Shown piece by piece: positions 10,193 to 20,900 of a DNA stretch of 64,000 bases (the first letter of the stretch is position 1; every line of letters begins with the position of its first letter). A program made the position numbers and the translations under genes. The stretch lies in contig JAKVAY010000048.1 in the NCBI GenBank assembly GCA_022447185.1, positions 25,037-89,036 of the forward strand. The letters are read 5' to 3'. The notes beneath the pieces are model-generated. The model saw only the letters and a program-made list of their open reading frames with translations. It ran no database searches and had not been told where the DNA came from. This DNA is from Fuerstiella sp. Lineage in GTDB: Bacteria > Planctomycetota > Planctomycetia > Planctomycetales > Planctomycetaceae.

Positions 10193-12055
10193 ATGACAGC
10201 CGTCATTGACGTCAAAAATATGCAGACCTGGTTCCACATCGATCGTGGCGTCGTGAAAGCGGTCGACGATGTCTCGTTCCAGATCGAACCCGGACACACT
10301 CTGGGCGTTGTAGGAGAATCCGGGTCAGGCAAGTCAGTTACGTCACTGACCATCATGCGGCTGCTGGCTGCCACAGCCCAGGTACACTCGGGCAGCATTT
10401 CGTTTCTGGGACGGGACCTGATCGGTCTGCCCGAAAGAGAAATGCGAAAGATCCGTGGTGCTGAGATCAGCATGATTTTCCAGGAGCCCATGTCGTCGCT
10501 GAACCCGGTACACAAAGTTGGCCATCAGGTCATGGAAGCAATCGTACAGCACCAGCAGGTCAACAAAGCCGAGGCCAGGGAACGAACGATTCAGTTGTTT
10601 GAAGAAGTCGGTATCCCTGATCCGAAGTCACGGCTGGACTATTATCCTCACCAGATGTCCGGAGGTCAGAAACAACGTGTGATGATCGCCATGGCTCTGT
10701 CCTGCAATCCCAGCCTGCTGATCGCGGATGAACCCACTACAGCGCTGGACGTGACGATTCAGAAACAGATCCTGGACCTGATCCGCGAATTGCGGGACCA
10801 GCGACAGATGGCAGTACTGTTCATCACGCACGATTTGGGAGTCATTGCCGAAATCGCTGACCATGTGATCGTGATGTATCGGGGCAAGGTGATGGAGCAG
10901 GGCAACGTGCTGGATCTCTACAAGAATCCCCGGCATCCCTATACCAAAGGACTGCTGGCCTGTCGTCCACGACTCGACTCGCCCTACAAGCGGCTGCCAA
11001 CCGTCTCGGACTACATGGACACGGTCGAGCATCCCGACGGTGAGATTGAGATTACCGAAAAGACGATGACAAATGACCGCGCGAACTATTTCAGGAATCA
11101 TGGCCGTGGACGGCTGCTACACCCTCAACAGCAGCTGAAAGAACTCGGATTCGAAGATAATCCCGGTTCCCTGGGACGCGAGGCCATCACAGTCGACACC
11201 GGACTGGATCCGCTGGTGAGTGTACGAGACCTGAAGGTCCATTTCCCGGTGCGCAAGGGGGTCATGATGCGGACCGCCGGATACGTCAAAGCGGTTGATG
11301 GTGTTACGTTCGATGTCTATCGCGGTCAGACACTCGGACTGGTTGGCGAAAGCGGTTGTGGCAAGACCACAACCGGACGAGCTCTGCTGAGACTCGTCCG
11401 CGCCACCTCCGGAACCATGCATTTCGACGGACTGGACGTCGGCCGACTGAGCCGAACAGAACTGAGACAACTGCGGAATCGAATGCAGATCATCTTTCAG
11501 GATCCCTACGGATCGATGAATCCAAGGATGACCGTGCAGGCAGCACTGTCCGAACCGATGTCACTGCACGGCATCGGCACGTCCCGTCGCGACCGTGTCG
11601 ACCGAGCAGCCAGCCTGCTGGAAGAAGTGGGTCTGCTGACCGAACACCTGGGCCGTTACCCTCATGAATTTTCCGGAGGCCAGCGTCAGCGAATCTGCAT
11701 CGCCCGGGCACTGGCAGTCGAACCCGAGTTCATCGTGTGCGACGAATCGGTTTCGGCACTGGATGTCTCAGTACAGGCACAGGTTCTCAATCTGCTCAAC
11801 GACCTGCAGGAACGCCGCGGCCTGACGTATATCTTTATCAGCCACGATCTGTCAGTAGTGAAATTCATGGCCGATATGATGGCCGTCATGAAAGACGGTA
11901 AGTTCGTTGAGTTCGGTCCGTCTGAAGCTATTTACCGAAATCCAAGCCAGGACTACACACGCGAGTTGATCACCGCCACGCCGCGCGACGACCTGGATCA
12001 CATCCACGAACTGGTCAATCGTCGCCAGCAGATTCGCAGTGGTAACCAGAGCTGA
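10193..12055 (+). CDS. Fused double ATPase of the peptide ABC transporter (DppD-DppF/YejF type)
   Basis: A 620-residue protein with two complete ABC ATPase modules. Module 1 has Walker A GESGSGKS (about 41-48), signature SGGQ (about 155) and Walker B LLIADEPT. Module 2 has Walker A GESGCGKT (about 385), signature SGGQ (about 493) and Walker [13 protein letters not shown]. Between them lies the oligopeptide-transporter C-terminal region ([10 protein letters not shown]) and a linker of about 90 residues. YejF and GsiA have the same fused layout, so one polypeptide supplies both ATPases. It is probably translated with the preceding permease. It closes the import operon, and its job is to power uptake of the ligand held by the lipoprotein. 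Confidence 0.95.
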   Translation: MTAVIDVKNMQTWFHIDRGVVKAVDDVSFQIEPGHTLGVVGESGSGKSVTSLTIMRLLAATAQVHSGSISFLGRDLIGLPEREMRKIRGAEISMIFQEPMSSLNPVHKVGHQVMEAIVQHQQVNKAEARERTIQLFEEVGIPDPKSRLDYYPHQMSGGQKQRVMIAMALSCNPSLLIADEPTTALDVTIQKQILDLIRELRDQRQMAVLFITHDLGVIAEIADHVIVMYRGKVMEQGNVLDLYKNPRHPYTKGLLACRPRLDSPYKRLPTVSDYMDTVEHPDGEIEITEKTMTNDRANYFRNHGRGRLLHPQQQLKELGFEDNPGSLGREAITVDTGLDPLVSVRDLKVHFPVRKGVMMRTAGYVKAVDGVTFDVYRGQTLGLVGESGCGKTTTGRALLRLVRATSGTMHFDGLDVGRLSRTELRQLRNRMQIIFQDPYGSMNPRMTVQAALSEPMSLHGIGTSRRDRVDRAASLLEEVGLLTEHLGRYPHEFSGGQRQRICIARALAVEPEFIVCDESVSALDVSVQAQVLNLLNDLQERRGLTYIFISHDLSVVKFMADMMAVMKDGKFVEFGPSEAIYRNPSQDYTRELITATPRDDLDHIHELVNRRQQIRSGNQS

Positions 12056-12379
12056 AAACTGGGGCCCCGATTCGTTTCATGAACAGATCACTCAGACATA
12101 GCGTCGCTCCCTCATCATGGTGGGCAGCAACTTTCTGAGTTCTGGACGCCTGTACGGAACTGAACAACGTCTGACAGGGCAGAAGCGAATCATGTCGCCG
12201 CTGTCACAGACAACCTGTGATTCAACGAAATCGTTAACCATCGAGGATCAGGAGAGACGGCGACAGCGGACCGGAAATGTTTCGATCAGGATCAAGATCC
12301 GATTGCAGGCCTGTATAACGATCCTTAACCTTCATTGAAGAATCACACAACGACCTTGAAAAACGGGAGTCGTCCATCA
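12056..12379. other. Gap between the transporter operon and the RidA-like gene
   Basis: No gene, terminator or promoter could be supported in these 324 bases. A GGGGCCCC palindrome occurs just after the transporter stop (about 12061-12068) but has no T-tract. Confidence 0.4.
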
Positions 12380-12787
12380 ATGGCCATAAGGAAATCACTT
12401 CGTCCCCCCGGATGGAAATGGGCAGACAATCTGAGTCATGATCTGGGTGTGCAGGTTGGCGATACGATCTGGGTGTCCGGCATGATTGCGTTTGATCCGG
12501 ATGGCAACCTGGTGGGTGAAGGAGACGCGGGAGCTCAGGCCGACAAGGTCTTTTCGAACATTGCTGAGATTCTTGCCGTTGGTGGTGCGACACTGAACGA
12601 CGTCGTAAAAATCACTGCCTGGCTGACTGATTTCAGCAACTATCCCAGCTACAATGAGGCCCGTACTGCTGCGTTTCCGGACCGATTACCGGCCAGCGCC
12701 ACGGTTCATTCACCACAATTGGTATTTCCTGGACTCCTGGTGGAAATCGAAGCCGTGGCCGTCCTGGATTCCGATGTCGCACACTGA
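12380..12787 (+). CDS. RidA/YjgF-family protein lacking the RidA arginine
   Basis: A 135-residue protein that covers the whole RidA fold: VGDTIWVSGMIAFDPDGN, the AQADKVFSNIAEILAVGGAT helix, VVKITAWLTDF and the final VEIEAVAVL strand. True RidA enzymes hydrolyse reactive enamine/imine intermediates and need an arginine in a PARS-type motif. Here the matching segment reads LPASATVHSP, with no arginine, which places it in one of the other Rid subfamilies with a different or unknown activity. ATG 12380 is chosen because GGGAG lies about 10 bases upstream; an in-frame TTG at 12335 is less likely. It stands between the transporter operon and a DUF1501 gene. Confidence 0.88.
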   Translation: MAIRKSLRPPGWKWADNLSHDLGVQVGDTIWVSGMIAFDPDGNLVGEGDAGAQADKVFSNIAEILAVGGATLNDVVKITAWLTDFSNYPSYNEARTAAFPDRLPASATVHSPQLVFPGLLVEIEAVAVLDSDVAH

Positions 12788-12933
12788 ACCAGACGGAGCC
12801 AAAAAACAGGACTGCGTCATCGTATCTGCTTCTCCTGATGTTGCAAATCCCCATATCAACTGCGATCCTGTGTCAAAGTGTTATCGGACAGTCTGAGTAC
12901 GATTGAAAGCTCGTCAGCTCCGGAATGTGAGCC

Positions 12934-14340
12934 ATGCTGACCATTTACGACAGAGCGGTTTGTCACTGCGACGGAGTGACGCGACGTCAGTTTCTGACAG
13001 TGGGATCAGCTGGTCTCGGCGGCCTGTGTCTCCCGGACCTGCTTCAAGCTGAAGCAGCCAGCGGTGTTGGGTCGTCGAACAAAGCCATCATCAACATTCA
13101 TCTCGACGGCGGTCCACCGCAACTGGACACCATCGACATGAAGCCTCATGCTCCTCGCGAAATCCGTGGCGAATTCCTGCCGATTCAAACCAGCCTGCCG
13201 GGTTTCAATATCTGTGAACTGTTTCCGAAACTTGCAGCGACCGCCGATCGCTTTTCATTCATTCGTTCTCTGGTTGGCTCGACAGGACAGCACGACGCCT
13301 TTCAATGCCAGAGCGGCTTCTCGCACACGGATCTCAGGTCACTGGGTGGTCGACCGGCGATGGGTTGTGTGATGAGCAAACTCGCAGGATCCAGAGACGA
13401 TACTGCACCGGGGTTCGTAGATCTGATGCAGGGCAGGCCCCTCGTCCGAAACAGCGGTCGCCCTGGTTTTTTGGGCCCGTCGTATGGTCCGTTTCGGCCG
13501 GAGCTTTCAGATCTCTTCAGTCGGCCCCTGGAACCAGCAATGGAAGGCGAATTGGCTCGACTGGGAAGCAACCACACCACCAGTCTGACACTGAACCCTG
13601 ACCTGTCACTGAAACGTATCAAAAGTCGGCGACAACTACTCGCGGGTCTGGACGGCATCAAACGTCAAATGGATGCTGCGGGGATGATGGATGCCGTGGA
13701 CGGCTTCACACAACAGGCGGTTAGCATTTTAACATCAGGCCGATTTGCAACCGCACTGGACTTCAATCTTGAGCCGGCTGATGTGCTGGCTCGTTATCGC
13801 GCTCCGGCGGACACGGTAGAACGATTCAGTACCAGCGAAAGTCCGGAAGGTTCCCTGAAGTTGCTGTTGGCAAGACGCCTGATTGAAGCGGGAGTCCGTG
13901 TGGTCAGTCTGACACTGAGCGATTTTGACACGCACTCAAAGAATTTTCCGCGGATGAGGCAGATGGCACCAATCGTCGATCACGGTCTGACGGCCCTGGT
14001 GGAGGATCTGGACGAACGCGGAATGCTCGACGACGTTACGGTGATCGCCTGGGGTGAGTTCGGTCGATCACCGCGAGTCAACAAAGACGGTGGTCGTGAC
14101 CACTGGCCACAAGTCGGTCCGGCTATTATAGCGGGGGGTGGTTGTCGATCCGGACAGGTCATTGGCAGCACGGATCGCCAGGCGGCAGTTCCTGTCAAAC
14201 GCCCCGTTCACTACAAGGACATCTTCGCCACGCTCTACCACAATCTCGGTATAGACGCGTCAAAAACAACCATCGATGACCTTCGAGGTCGCCCCCAGTA
14301 CCTGCTGGATGCCGGAAAACCCCTTCCAGAACTGGTCTAG
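12934..14340 (+). CDS. DUF1501 protein with Tat-type leader
   Basis: A 468-residue member of the DUF1501 family, related in fold to alkaline phosphatases and sulfatases and greatly expanded in planctomycetes. The N-terminus holds CDGVTRRQFLTVGSAGLGG, a twin-arginine export signal. Family motifs are present: HLDGGPPQLDTIDMKP, IRGEF, DFDTHSKN, VIAWGEFGRSPR and GRDHWP near the C-terminus. These proteins are normally paired with DUF1549/DUF1553 proteins, but this copy stands alone; a second copy with partners lies near 56.2 kb. The biochemical role is not established, and periplasmic location after Tat export is inferred. Confidence 0.9.
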   Translation: MLTIYDRAVCHCDGVTRRQFLTVGSAGLGGLCLPDLLQAEAASGVGSSNKAIINIHLDGGPPQLDTIDMKPHAPREIRGEFLPIQTSLPGFNICELFPKLAATADRFSFIRSLVGSTGQHDAFQCQSGFSHTDLRSLGGRPAMGCVMSKLAGSRDDTAPGFVDLMQGRPLVRNSGRPGFLGPSYGPFRPELSDLFSRPLEPAMEGELARLGSNHTTSLTLNPDLSLKRIKSRRQLLAGLDGIKRQMDAAGMMDAVDGFTQQAVSILTSGRFATALDFNLEPADVLARYRAPADTVERFSTSESPEGSLKLLLARRLIEAGVRVVSLTLSDFDTHSKNFPRMRQMAPIVDHGLTALVEDLDERGMLDDVTVIAWGEFGRSPRVNKDGGRDHWPQVGPAIIAGGGCRSGQVIGSTDRQAAVPVKRPVHYKDIFATLYHNLGIDASKTTIDDLRGRPQYLLDAGKPLPELV

Positions 14341-14564
14341 GTACTGCAGCATGGCGACTTGCCAATTCAGAAGTCCGGCTTTACCAAAACGCCAGACTTA
14401 TTTTGGTTTTGGGTGTTTATTGTTTTCCAGTGTCTGGGTGCGGTTTACAAACTCTCGCGACACGTAGCGACTCGTAAGTGAATCAGATCCTCGGTTTCTC
14501 GACGATGTATTCGGCCACATAGATCACAATTCGCTGTGATACCTGAAAACTGGGCCCGTAACGA

Positions 14565-15482
14565 ATGACAACCCGCGAGTTGCAAAACAGTGAGCTATCA
14601 GGAGCGTTCGTCGTTCGTGACCCGGCCTGGCGCAAGAAGATTTTTTTCGGCGGCTTATTGCTTCTGCTTCTTCATCCTGTCGGATGGCCTGCCGCGCTGG
14701 GATATCGAAAAGAGCTCATCTCAAATCTCTCGTCCGGCACTCAACCTCTTCTTCCCGAATGGAGGGGGCACTTAGTCTACTTTTTCATCGAAGGGCTCAA
14801 GGCGATGGGAGTCATTTTCGGTTACCTCTCACCCCTTTATCTGGCACTTCTGTTTCTGCTGCTTGCCAATGGTGTTCGACCCAACGACTATTGGCTGTAC
14901 GCAGGATTGTTCTTTACCACATGCACGATCTTCTCAACTTTATCGTTCCCTTCCGTACTGATCTATTGGACATTCTTTTCGGAAGGTTATCGGGTCCCGT
15001 TCGGAATTTGTCTGGTACTGCTTGCTGCTTTCGCGCTGATAATTTTTTTCATTCCATCAGCCTTTCTTCAAGTCTCAAAAAGTGGCAGGTATCTGTCTGC
15101 CTTCAAAATCTCAGCTGCGTATTCAACGTTAGCAACCCATTTCCGGGCGTACGTACTGGCCTGGTACCACTCGACGCTGATGAGCCTGTCAGCCCACTTC
15201 GCTCTTCCCTTTGCCCCATGGGGAGTTGTCTGGTGTTATCTCGCTATTATCTATGAATTTAATTCGTTACTGCAAAATGATCCCGATGTTGATTCATCTC
15301 AGTCCTGGTTTCGTAAACTTCGTGCATCCGATCAGCTTCTTCTTCAGCGCACCGGCTACACCGCTGTTTCTCGATGCTTAAATCCGGCGGACGCTGCTCC
15401 TTGTTTATTGATTAAGATCGGTCCTGTTGTCATTCCTCTCCCGAAGATCATTGTAAAACACGTATTCCGTGAGACGGACTGA
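14565..15482 (+). CDS. DUF4013-like integral membrane protein
   Basis: A 305-residue polytopic protein with about five or six hydrophobic segments. The opening DPAWRKKIFFGGLLLLLLHP, then GWPAALGYRKELI, LLPEWRGH and FIEGLKAMGV, resembles DUF4013 membrane proteins as I know them; function unknown. The last 45 residues are soluble and end in a less hydrophobic tail. Its stop codon overlaps the start of the next gene (TGATG), so the two are translationally coupled and may form a complex (inference). No Shine-Dalgarno sequence is visible before ATG 14565. Confidence 0.65.
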   Translation: MTTRELQNSELSGAFVVRDPAWRKKIFFGGLLLLLLHPVGWPAALGYRKELISNLSSGTQPLLPEWRGHLVYFFIEGLKAMGVIFGYLSPLYLALLFLLLANGVRPNDYWLYAGLFFTTCTIFSTLSFPSVLIYWTFFSEGYRVPFGICLVLLAAFALIIFFIPSAFLQVSKSGRYLSAFKISAAYSTLATHFRAYVLAWYHSTLMSLSAHFALPFAPWGVVWCYLAIIYEFNSLLQNDPDVDSSQSWFRKLRASDQLLLQRTGYTAVSRCLNPADAAPCLLIKIGPVVIPLPKIIVKHVFRETD

Positions 15483-16048
15483 TGGAACTCACATTAACGA
15501 TCATGGTGGCGCAAGGCGTGCTGGGAGCGTTCGACACACTTTACTTCCACGAGTACGTCTACCGATTGCCGGTTCATGGCCCCAAGGTCAGAGGTGAGCT
15601 TCAACTTCACTCGTTTAGAGATTTCGTTTACGGAACACTTTTTCTCACGTTGCCTTTTGTAAAATGGCAAGGGTTGTTCGCTCTTGTTCTTGGACTGTTA
15701 ATTCTACTCGAAATTTGTATCACCATTTGGGATTTCAACATCGAGGTCATCGAGAGAGCGCACATTGGCGGTGTTGCCAACGAGGAACGTGGATTACACC
15801 TTATTATGGCAGTCGTGTACGGTTTCTTCCTTGCACATCTTTTCCCGAATCTGTGGAACTGGGTTTCTCTACCGACCGGGTTTGCCCCCCAGGAGAAGCA
15901 GCCACCATGGATCATGATTGTCTGCGTTTTCTTCGGGATCGGAGTCCTTCTCTCTGGAATAAGGGACCTGGCTGCTTCCAGCGGGATAAAAGCGTTCCAG
16001 AGTGACTTGTTTGGACGCGATGCTTCCGATGATACGAACGTTACGTAA
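15482..16048 (+). CDS. Small integral membrane protein with a His/Glu-rich first half, unknown function
   Basis: A 188-residue protein with about four membrane helices. I do not recognise a family. Charged and histidine residues recur at the edges of the helices: FHEYVYRLPVHG (22-33), GELQLHSFRDFVYG (37-50), EVIERAHIGG (about 91-100), NEERGLHLIM (104-113) and FFLAHLFP. Conserved His/Glu pairs in short helices suggest a metal or cofactor site, but this is inference only. It is coupled to the preceding DUF4013-like gene by a one-base overlap of stop and start. Confidence 0.6.
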   Translation: MELTLTIMVAQGVLGAFDTLYFHEYVYRLPVHGPKVRGELQLHSFRDFVYGTLFLTLPFVKWQGLFALVLGLLILLEICITIWDFNIEVIERAHIGGVANEERGLHLIMAVVYGFFLAHLFPNLWNWVSLPTGFAPQEKQPPWIMIVCVFFGIGVLLSGIRDLAASSGIKAFQSDLFGRDASDDTNVT

Positions 16049-16378
16049 CAAACAGGTTGACGAAATTTTGTCCTGGAAGTGCAGCCCCGGCGAACATGAA
16101 GTCTATTGTCCTGCAGAAACTTCCGTTATGAAGTCGTCACATCAGCAGCAAATACGACGTTTCATCACGAGACTTGTCCGTCCGGGATACTGTTGTCAAC
16201 GTTCACAATCGGACAAACAGTAACGCAGATGTTTGACGTTGAATGGACAGCCGGTGAAGTCCAGACCGATTGCTCCAGTCAGCACCGTGGGCTTGCGGGA
16301 TCGACGAAACACAAACGCAGCAAACGGTTTGTTGCTGCAGTCAACCATCAATTGTCGGCCGACCTGACTCCCCGCATT
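16049..16378. other. Convergent gap, no feature seen
   Basis: These 330 bases lie between two convergent genes. I see no intrinsic terminator with a T-tract and no supported open frame. Confidence 0.4.
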
Positions 16379-17302
16379 TTATGCAGACGAGTGAAGCTCG
16401 TGTTTAAGACAGGATTCCAAATCAGCATGCCGAAACCGGAATCCGATTTGTGTGAGTACTTCGGGAACTACACGAGCACTGCTCAGCAACAGATCCTGTG
16501 CCATTTCACCGAGCACCAGTTTTGCAACGAAGCCGGGTAAAGGAAAAATCGTCGGACGATTCAGGACGTTGCCAAGGACTTTGGTAAATTGGCGATTGTT
16601 CACAGCATTCGGACTGACAGCATTGACGGCACCTCGCAGAGATTCATTGGTGATTGCTTCCTGCAGAACAGCAACGACATCCTGGAGTCCGATCCAGCTC
16701 CAGTACTGAGTCCCGTTACCCACGATTCCCCCCAGACCAAACCTGAACGGTGTCAGCATTTTGGACAACGCGCCCCCTTGAGTGCTGAGCACAACACCGA
16801 TGCGTACGCAAACGACGCGCATGCCGGCCGATTCGGCATCGGCCGCTGCGTCTTCCCAGTCACGGCAGACGTCTGCCAGAAATCCGGAACCCGGGTCTGA
16901 TGATTCTGTCAGCTGCTCATTGCCTCGGTCCCCATAGATCCCGATTGCGGAAGCACAAATGAACGTTGCAGGCGGCCGATCCATTTGTGTTAGTGACCGA
17001 ACAAGATTGCGAGTCGCCTGGACCCGACTTACGCGAATTCGCTGTTTCTGAGCTGCTGTCCAGCGGCCGGCCGCGATGTTTTCACCGGCCAGGTGAACAA
17101 TTGTATCAACCCCACCAAGAGTCTGTGGATCGCAGATTCCCTGTTCGTTTGGATCCCAAAACACACCGGAGCCGTCTGACTGACTGGTCCCTCTCAGCAA
17201 CGGGATCACCGTGTGCCCCTGATCGCTCAGATCTGCCGACAAACTCGAACCGATCATGCCTGATGCGCCGGTAATCGCTAACACGTGCGTAGCTTGACTC
17301 AC
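16379..17302 (-). CDS. TIGR01777-family NAD(P)-binding epimerase/oxidoreductase (YfcH-like)
   Basis: A protein of about 307 residues from the extended short-chain dehydrogenase superfamily. The Rossmann motif ITGASGMIGSSL stands near the N-terminus, followed by DTIVHLAGENIAAGRW, the CASAIGIYGDRG active-site region with the family's tyrosine, and the C-terminal GAVNAVSPNAVNNRQFTKVL plus DUF1731-like tail. The substrate of the family is unknown. GTG 17302 is preferred over in-frame starts further upstream (to 17359): GGAG lies 7 bases before it and the protein then begins right before the nucleotide-binding motif. It is convergent with the DUF4013/membrane pair. Confidence 0.9.
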   Translation of the reverse strand: MSQATHVLAITGASGMIGSSLSADLSDQGHTVIPLLRGTSQSDGSGVFWDPNEQGICDPQTLGGVDTIVHLAGENIAAGRWTAAQKQRIRVSRVQATRNLVRSLTQMDRPPATFICASAIGIYGDRGNEQLTESSDPGSGFLADVCRDWEDAAADAESAGMRVVCVRIGVVLSTQGGALSKMLTPFRFGLGGIVGNGTQYWSWIGLQDVVAVLQEAITNESLRGAVNAVSPNAVNNRQFTKVLGNVLNRPTIFPLPGFVAKLVLGEMAQDLLLSSARVVPEVLTQIGFRFRHADLESCLKHELHSSA

Positions 17303-17985
17303 AACCCTTCTCCACTGTTGGTGCGTAACCCACAGAATAAGATTTAGACCCCGGAACAAGATTCATCTTAACAGAGATCCCGCGCCACTGACGGATTTCG
17401 CACCCTGTGCCAAATCCGGACCCTGCTGGAGATCGTAAACGATGTCATACCAGTGTGTTGCAATTTGGTGGTCGCTTCGTCGAAACCTCTGTCAACATTC
17501 TGTTCGGGGCACCCGGTGCCGGAGTGGGGAAACCAGACTCCGAACTGATCTGGGATACCGCAGACCAGCATATACCCGCAAATGGCCTTCTATACGCTGA
17601 ATTCTGACCTGGCTCCGTCGTCATGGGAAAAATTCTCTGACATCTGCACAGGAATCATGCCCACAACTGATACTGGTGGAGATCTCCGTTATCAATCTGC
17701 TATTCTTTTTGCGAGCAACCACTCATAATTGTCGTCAAATTCAGTGTCTGCTGCGGCAGATTCCATCGAATACGGAAAACACGGTTGTTCCCACATACAT
17801 CCCCGCCAGCAATCAGGACTGATCCCCATTGTTCCTGACCTGCCACTCGTCATCGCCTGCCTCTGTACACCTTGCTGTAAACTGTCATTACCGCACCGCC
17901 GACATCGTGGCAGGAAATCAGTTCTGTCGTCGCTGGTTGCCAACGCGCATCTCAACGGATGTGACGTACTGATGGACCAACAATC
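17303..17985. other. Divergent gap before the giant secretin-N gene
   Basis: 683 bases between the epimerase (minus) and the giant gene (plus). No open frame is convincing. The one clear structure is the inverted repeat at 17392-17418. Promoters for both sides probably lie here, but I could not identify -35/-10 pairs. Confidence 0.4.
17392..17418. repeat. Inverted repeat upstream of the epimerase gene
   Basis: CGGATTT, a C·C mismatch, GCAC, a 3-base loop, then GTGC and AAATCCG form an 11-pair hairpin. It lies about 90 bases before the GTG of the epimerase and has no T-tract on either strand, so an operator or RNA hairpin is as likely as a terminator. Confidence 0.5.
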
Positions 17986-20900
17986 ATGAATATCAAACTC
18001 TGCTGTCTCGCGTTAGCCAGCACCAGTTGGCTCACTCTGCTGACCTGCACAACGACGTATGCCCAGTCGGAGACAAACACCATTCTTTACGATCGACTTG
18101 CTTCGGAAACCACTGCCGATGCACTCGCACTGACAACCGACCAACAGGAGTCGATTGCCTCGATCATTGCTGAACGCAACATCGCGCTCACCTCCGCCGA
18201 AGACGACGAAGCCAAAGCACGAATTACTGCGGAGGCTCAGACGAAACTGGAGGCTCTCCTGACAGAAGAGCAGCAAACCAAGTTGGCCGCACTCATTGAG
18301 AAACCACGCATCAGATTCAATTTTCGATTTCAGAAGTGGGCAGAAGTCCTGCATTGGGTCGCCGGAGAAGCCGGATTGTCGCTAGCAATGGAGGAACCGC
18401 CCGAGGGCACGTTCAATTACTCCGACCGTCGTGAATATGAACCGGATGAGGCAATTGATTTCCTGAATGGCTGGCTGATGATCAAGGGCTTCACCCTCGT
18501 GCGCCGCGACCAGCAGTTAATGTGCATTTCACTTAACGATGGCATCCCTGCCGGAACGGTCCCGCGCATTCCACTTGAAGATTTACCAAAACGAGGACGG
18601 TTTGAGTTCGTAAGCGTCCTGATCCCCCTGGATAACCGTGACGCCGGACTCGTGATGACCGAGATTAAACCTCTGGTGAGTGAGTGGGGTGAAGTCAAGG
18701 CAATGGCTGCGACAAAACAGCTTCTGGTCACGGATTCTGCCGAAATTGTTCGCAACATCCAACAGGTTGCCATGGACGTTCCAGCACCAAGACCTGCACC
18801 AGGAGGGGGACCGAAGCCGGTATTAACAACCTACCCCGTGCAGCATCCAAACCCCGCTGCGGTTGTCGACGTTCTGAAAAATTTTGTGGGAGGCACAATC
18901 CTCCTGGACGAGACCGCTTCTCAGATCACGATCAACGCCGTCCCGGAACAGCATGCGCGCGCAGTCACCATCATGAAGCAACTCGAGGAGAATCAGGGTC
19001 CGGACAAACGCCCGGAATTAAAATCCTATCCGGTGCGTGCCAACAACGCCGCTCAGATGCTGAGGACTCTCAGGCTGGCTGTTCCGTCAGCGACCTTGCA
19101 ATATGACTCGACAGCAAGTCGGCTCGTGGTGTTCGCAAACTCTCAGGATCACCAAAAGCTCACAGCGGCGATGCTGGAACTGGAAACTCAGGCCGTCGGC
19201 GGCGAAACGCAGCTGAGCGTTCATCCTCTGAAAGACATCGATTCCGAAGTTGTTCAAAAACTCATCACATCGGTACTTCCCGATGTTCGTGTCACCGTTG
19301 ATCAACGAACTTCAACACTGATCGCCGTCGGTCGGCTGGCAGAGTTACGAGCTGTACAAACGCTTGTGGACCAGCTGCAGCCTGAGTCCGTGAATATCAA
19401 CAGCCCGGTGCTGCGGCCCTATCCCGTTCCAACTGAATTGAGCGCAATGACAAACACCGTCATTCATTCTGTGGTCCCGAATGCAACCGTGACACCGGAT
19501 CCGGCCAACGAACGTCTGCTGATTGTTGCTCAACCGAAAGACCACGAAACAATTGCAGCCACTCTGGAAAAACTGGCCCTGGATGTTGCAACGGATGGCA
19601 TGACACTCAGAACGTATTCATTGCCCGAACAGGTCAACAATGAGACGTTTACATCGATGCTCAAGGCCGTTGCAAAAAAGGCAACTGTCCGAACAGATGC
19701 TGTCAACAAACGACTGCTGATCACCGCGTCGGCTGAAGAACACGCAGCGGCCCAACGACTGCTGGAACAACTCACGACCGATCTGCCTGATTCCGAAAAA
19801 CGTCTGCAGTCTTATGCAATGCCGAACGAAACCAGTCCCGACACTGTCACTTCAATGCTTAAGACACTGGCACCGGAAGCTTCGGTCGTAATTGATGCGG
19901 CCAACGAACGTATTCTCGTCACTGCAACTGACAACATGCAGCAAACAATTGCGGCTACTCTGAAAAAACTGGCCCTGGATGCTGCAACGGATAGCCTGAC
20001 GCTCAGGACGTACTCATTGCCCGAACAGGTCGACAACGAGACGTTTACGTCGATGCTCCAGGCCGTTGCAAAAAAGGCAACCATCCGAACAGATGCTGTC
20101 AACAAACGACTGCTGATCACCGCGTCGGCTGAAGAACACGCAGCGGCCCAACGACTGCTGGAACAACTCACGACCGATCTGCCCGATTCCGAAAAACGAC
20201 TGCAGTCTTATGCAATGCCGAACGAAACCAGTCCCGACACTGTCACTTCAATGCTTAAGACACTCGCACCGGAAGCTTCGGTCGTGATTGATGTGGCAAA
20301 CGAACGCATTCTCGTCACTGCAACTGAAAACATGCAGCAAACAGTTGCTGGTGTCCTCGATCAACTGACCACGGGAACGTCTTCAAGACGACCAAAGCTA
20401 AAGACGTTTCCGTTACCCGACAATGTAACCGCAGAGACTGTGAAATCACTTCTGACCCCGGTTGCGCCAGAAGCAACTGTCATAATGGACACGGCCCGAC
20501 AACGGGTCTTCGTGACGGCAACGCAGCAGGATCATGACGTAATTGGTCCGATGCTGTCACAGCTGACTGGTGATCAGAACTTCAACGAACACCAGTTAAA
20601 ATCGCACCCACTCAGAGCTGATGTCGATCCGGCAACAGTGACAACTTTGTTGAAAAATTTAACTCCGAACGCCGTTGTCACGACAGACACGACCGGCCAT
20701 CGCCTGTTGGTGACAGCCACTATAAGGGACCACGAACTCATTGGTTCAGCCATTACTCAAATCACGCAGGACGCGCGCGGTGAACTGGCTCAGCTGCAGT
20801 TCTACCCACTGGAACGAGTGAATGGTGATTATGCGGTCAACGTCCTTGGCGCTATTGTGCCTGGCATCACCGTCACACACGAACGAGAAACGCAGCGACT

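Noticed and set aside
16106..16540. Plus-strand open frame of 144 codons across the epimerase end
   Set aside because: Antisense to the well-supported epimerase for half its length, Cys/His-rich shadow composition.
19530..20171. Two similar antisense open frames (19530-19775 and 19812-20171) that look like a gene pair
   Set aside because: They are mirror images of the duplicated sense repeats in the giant gene and have no independent support.
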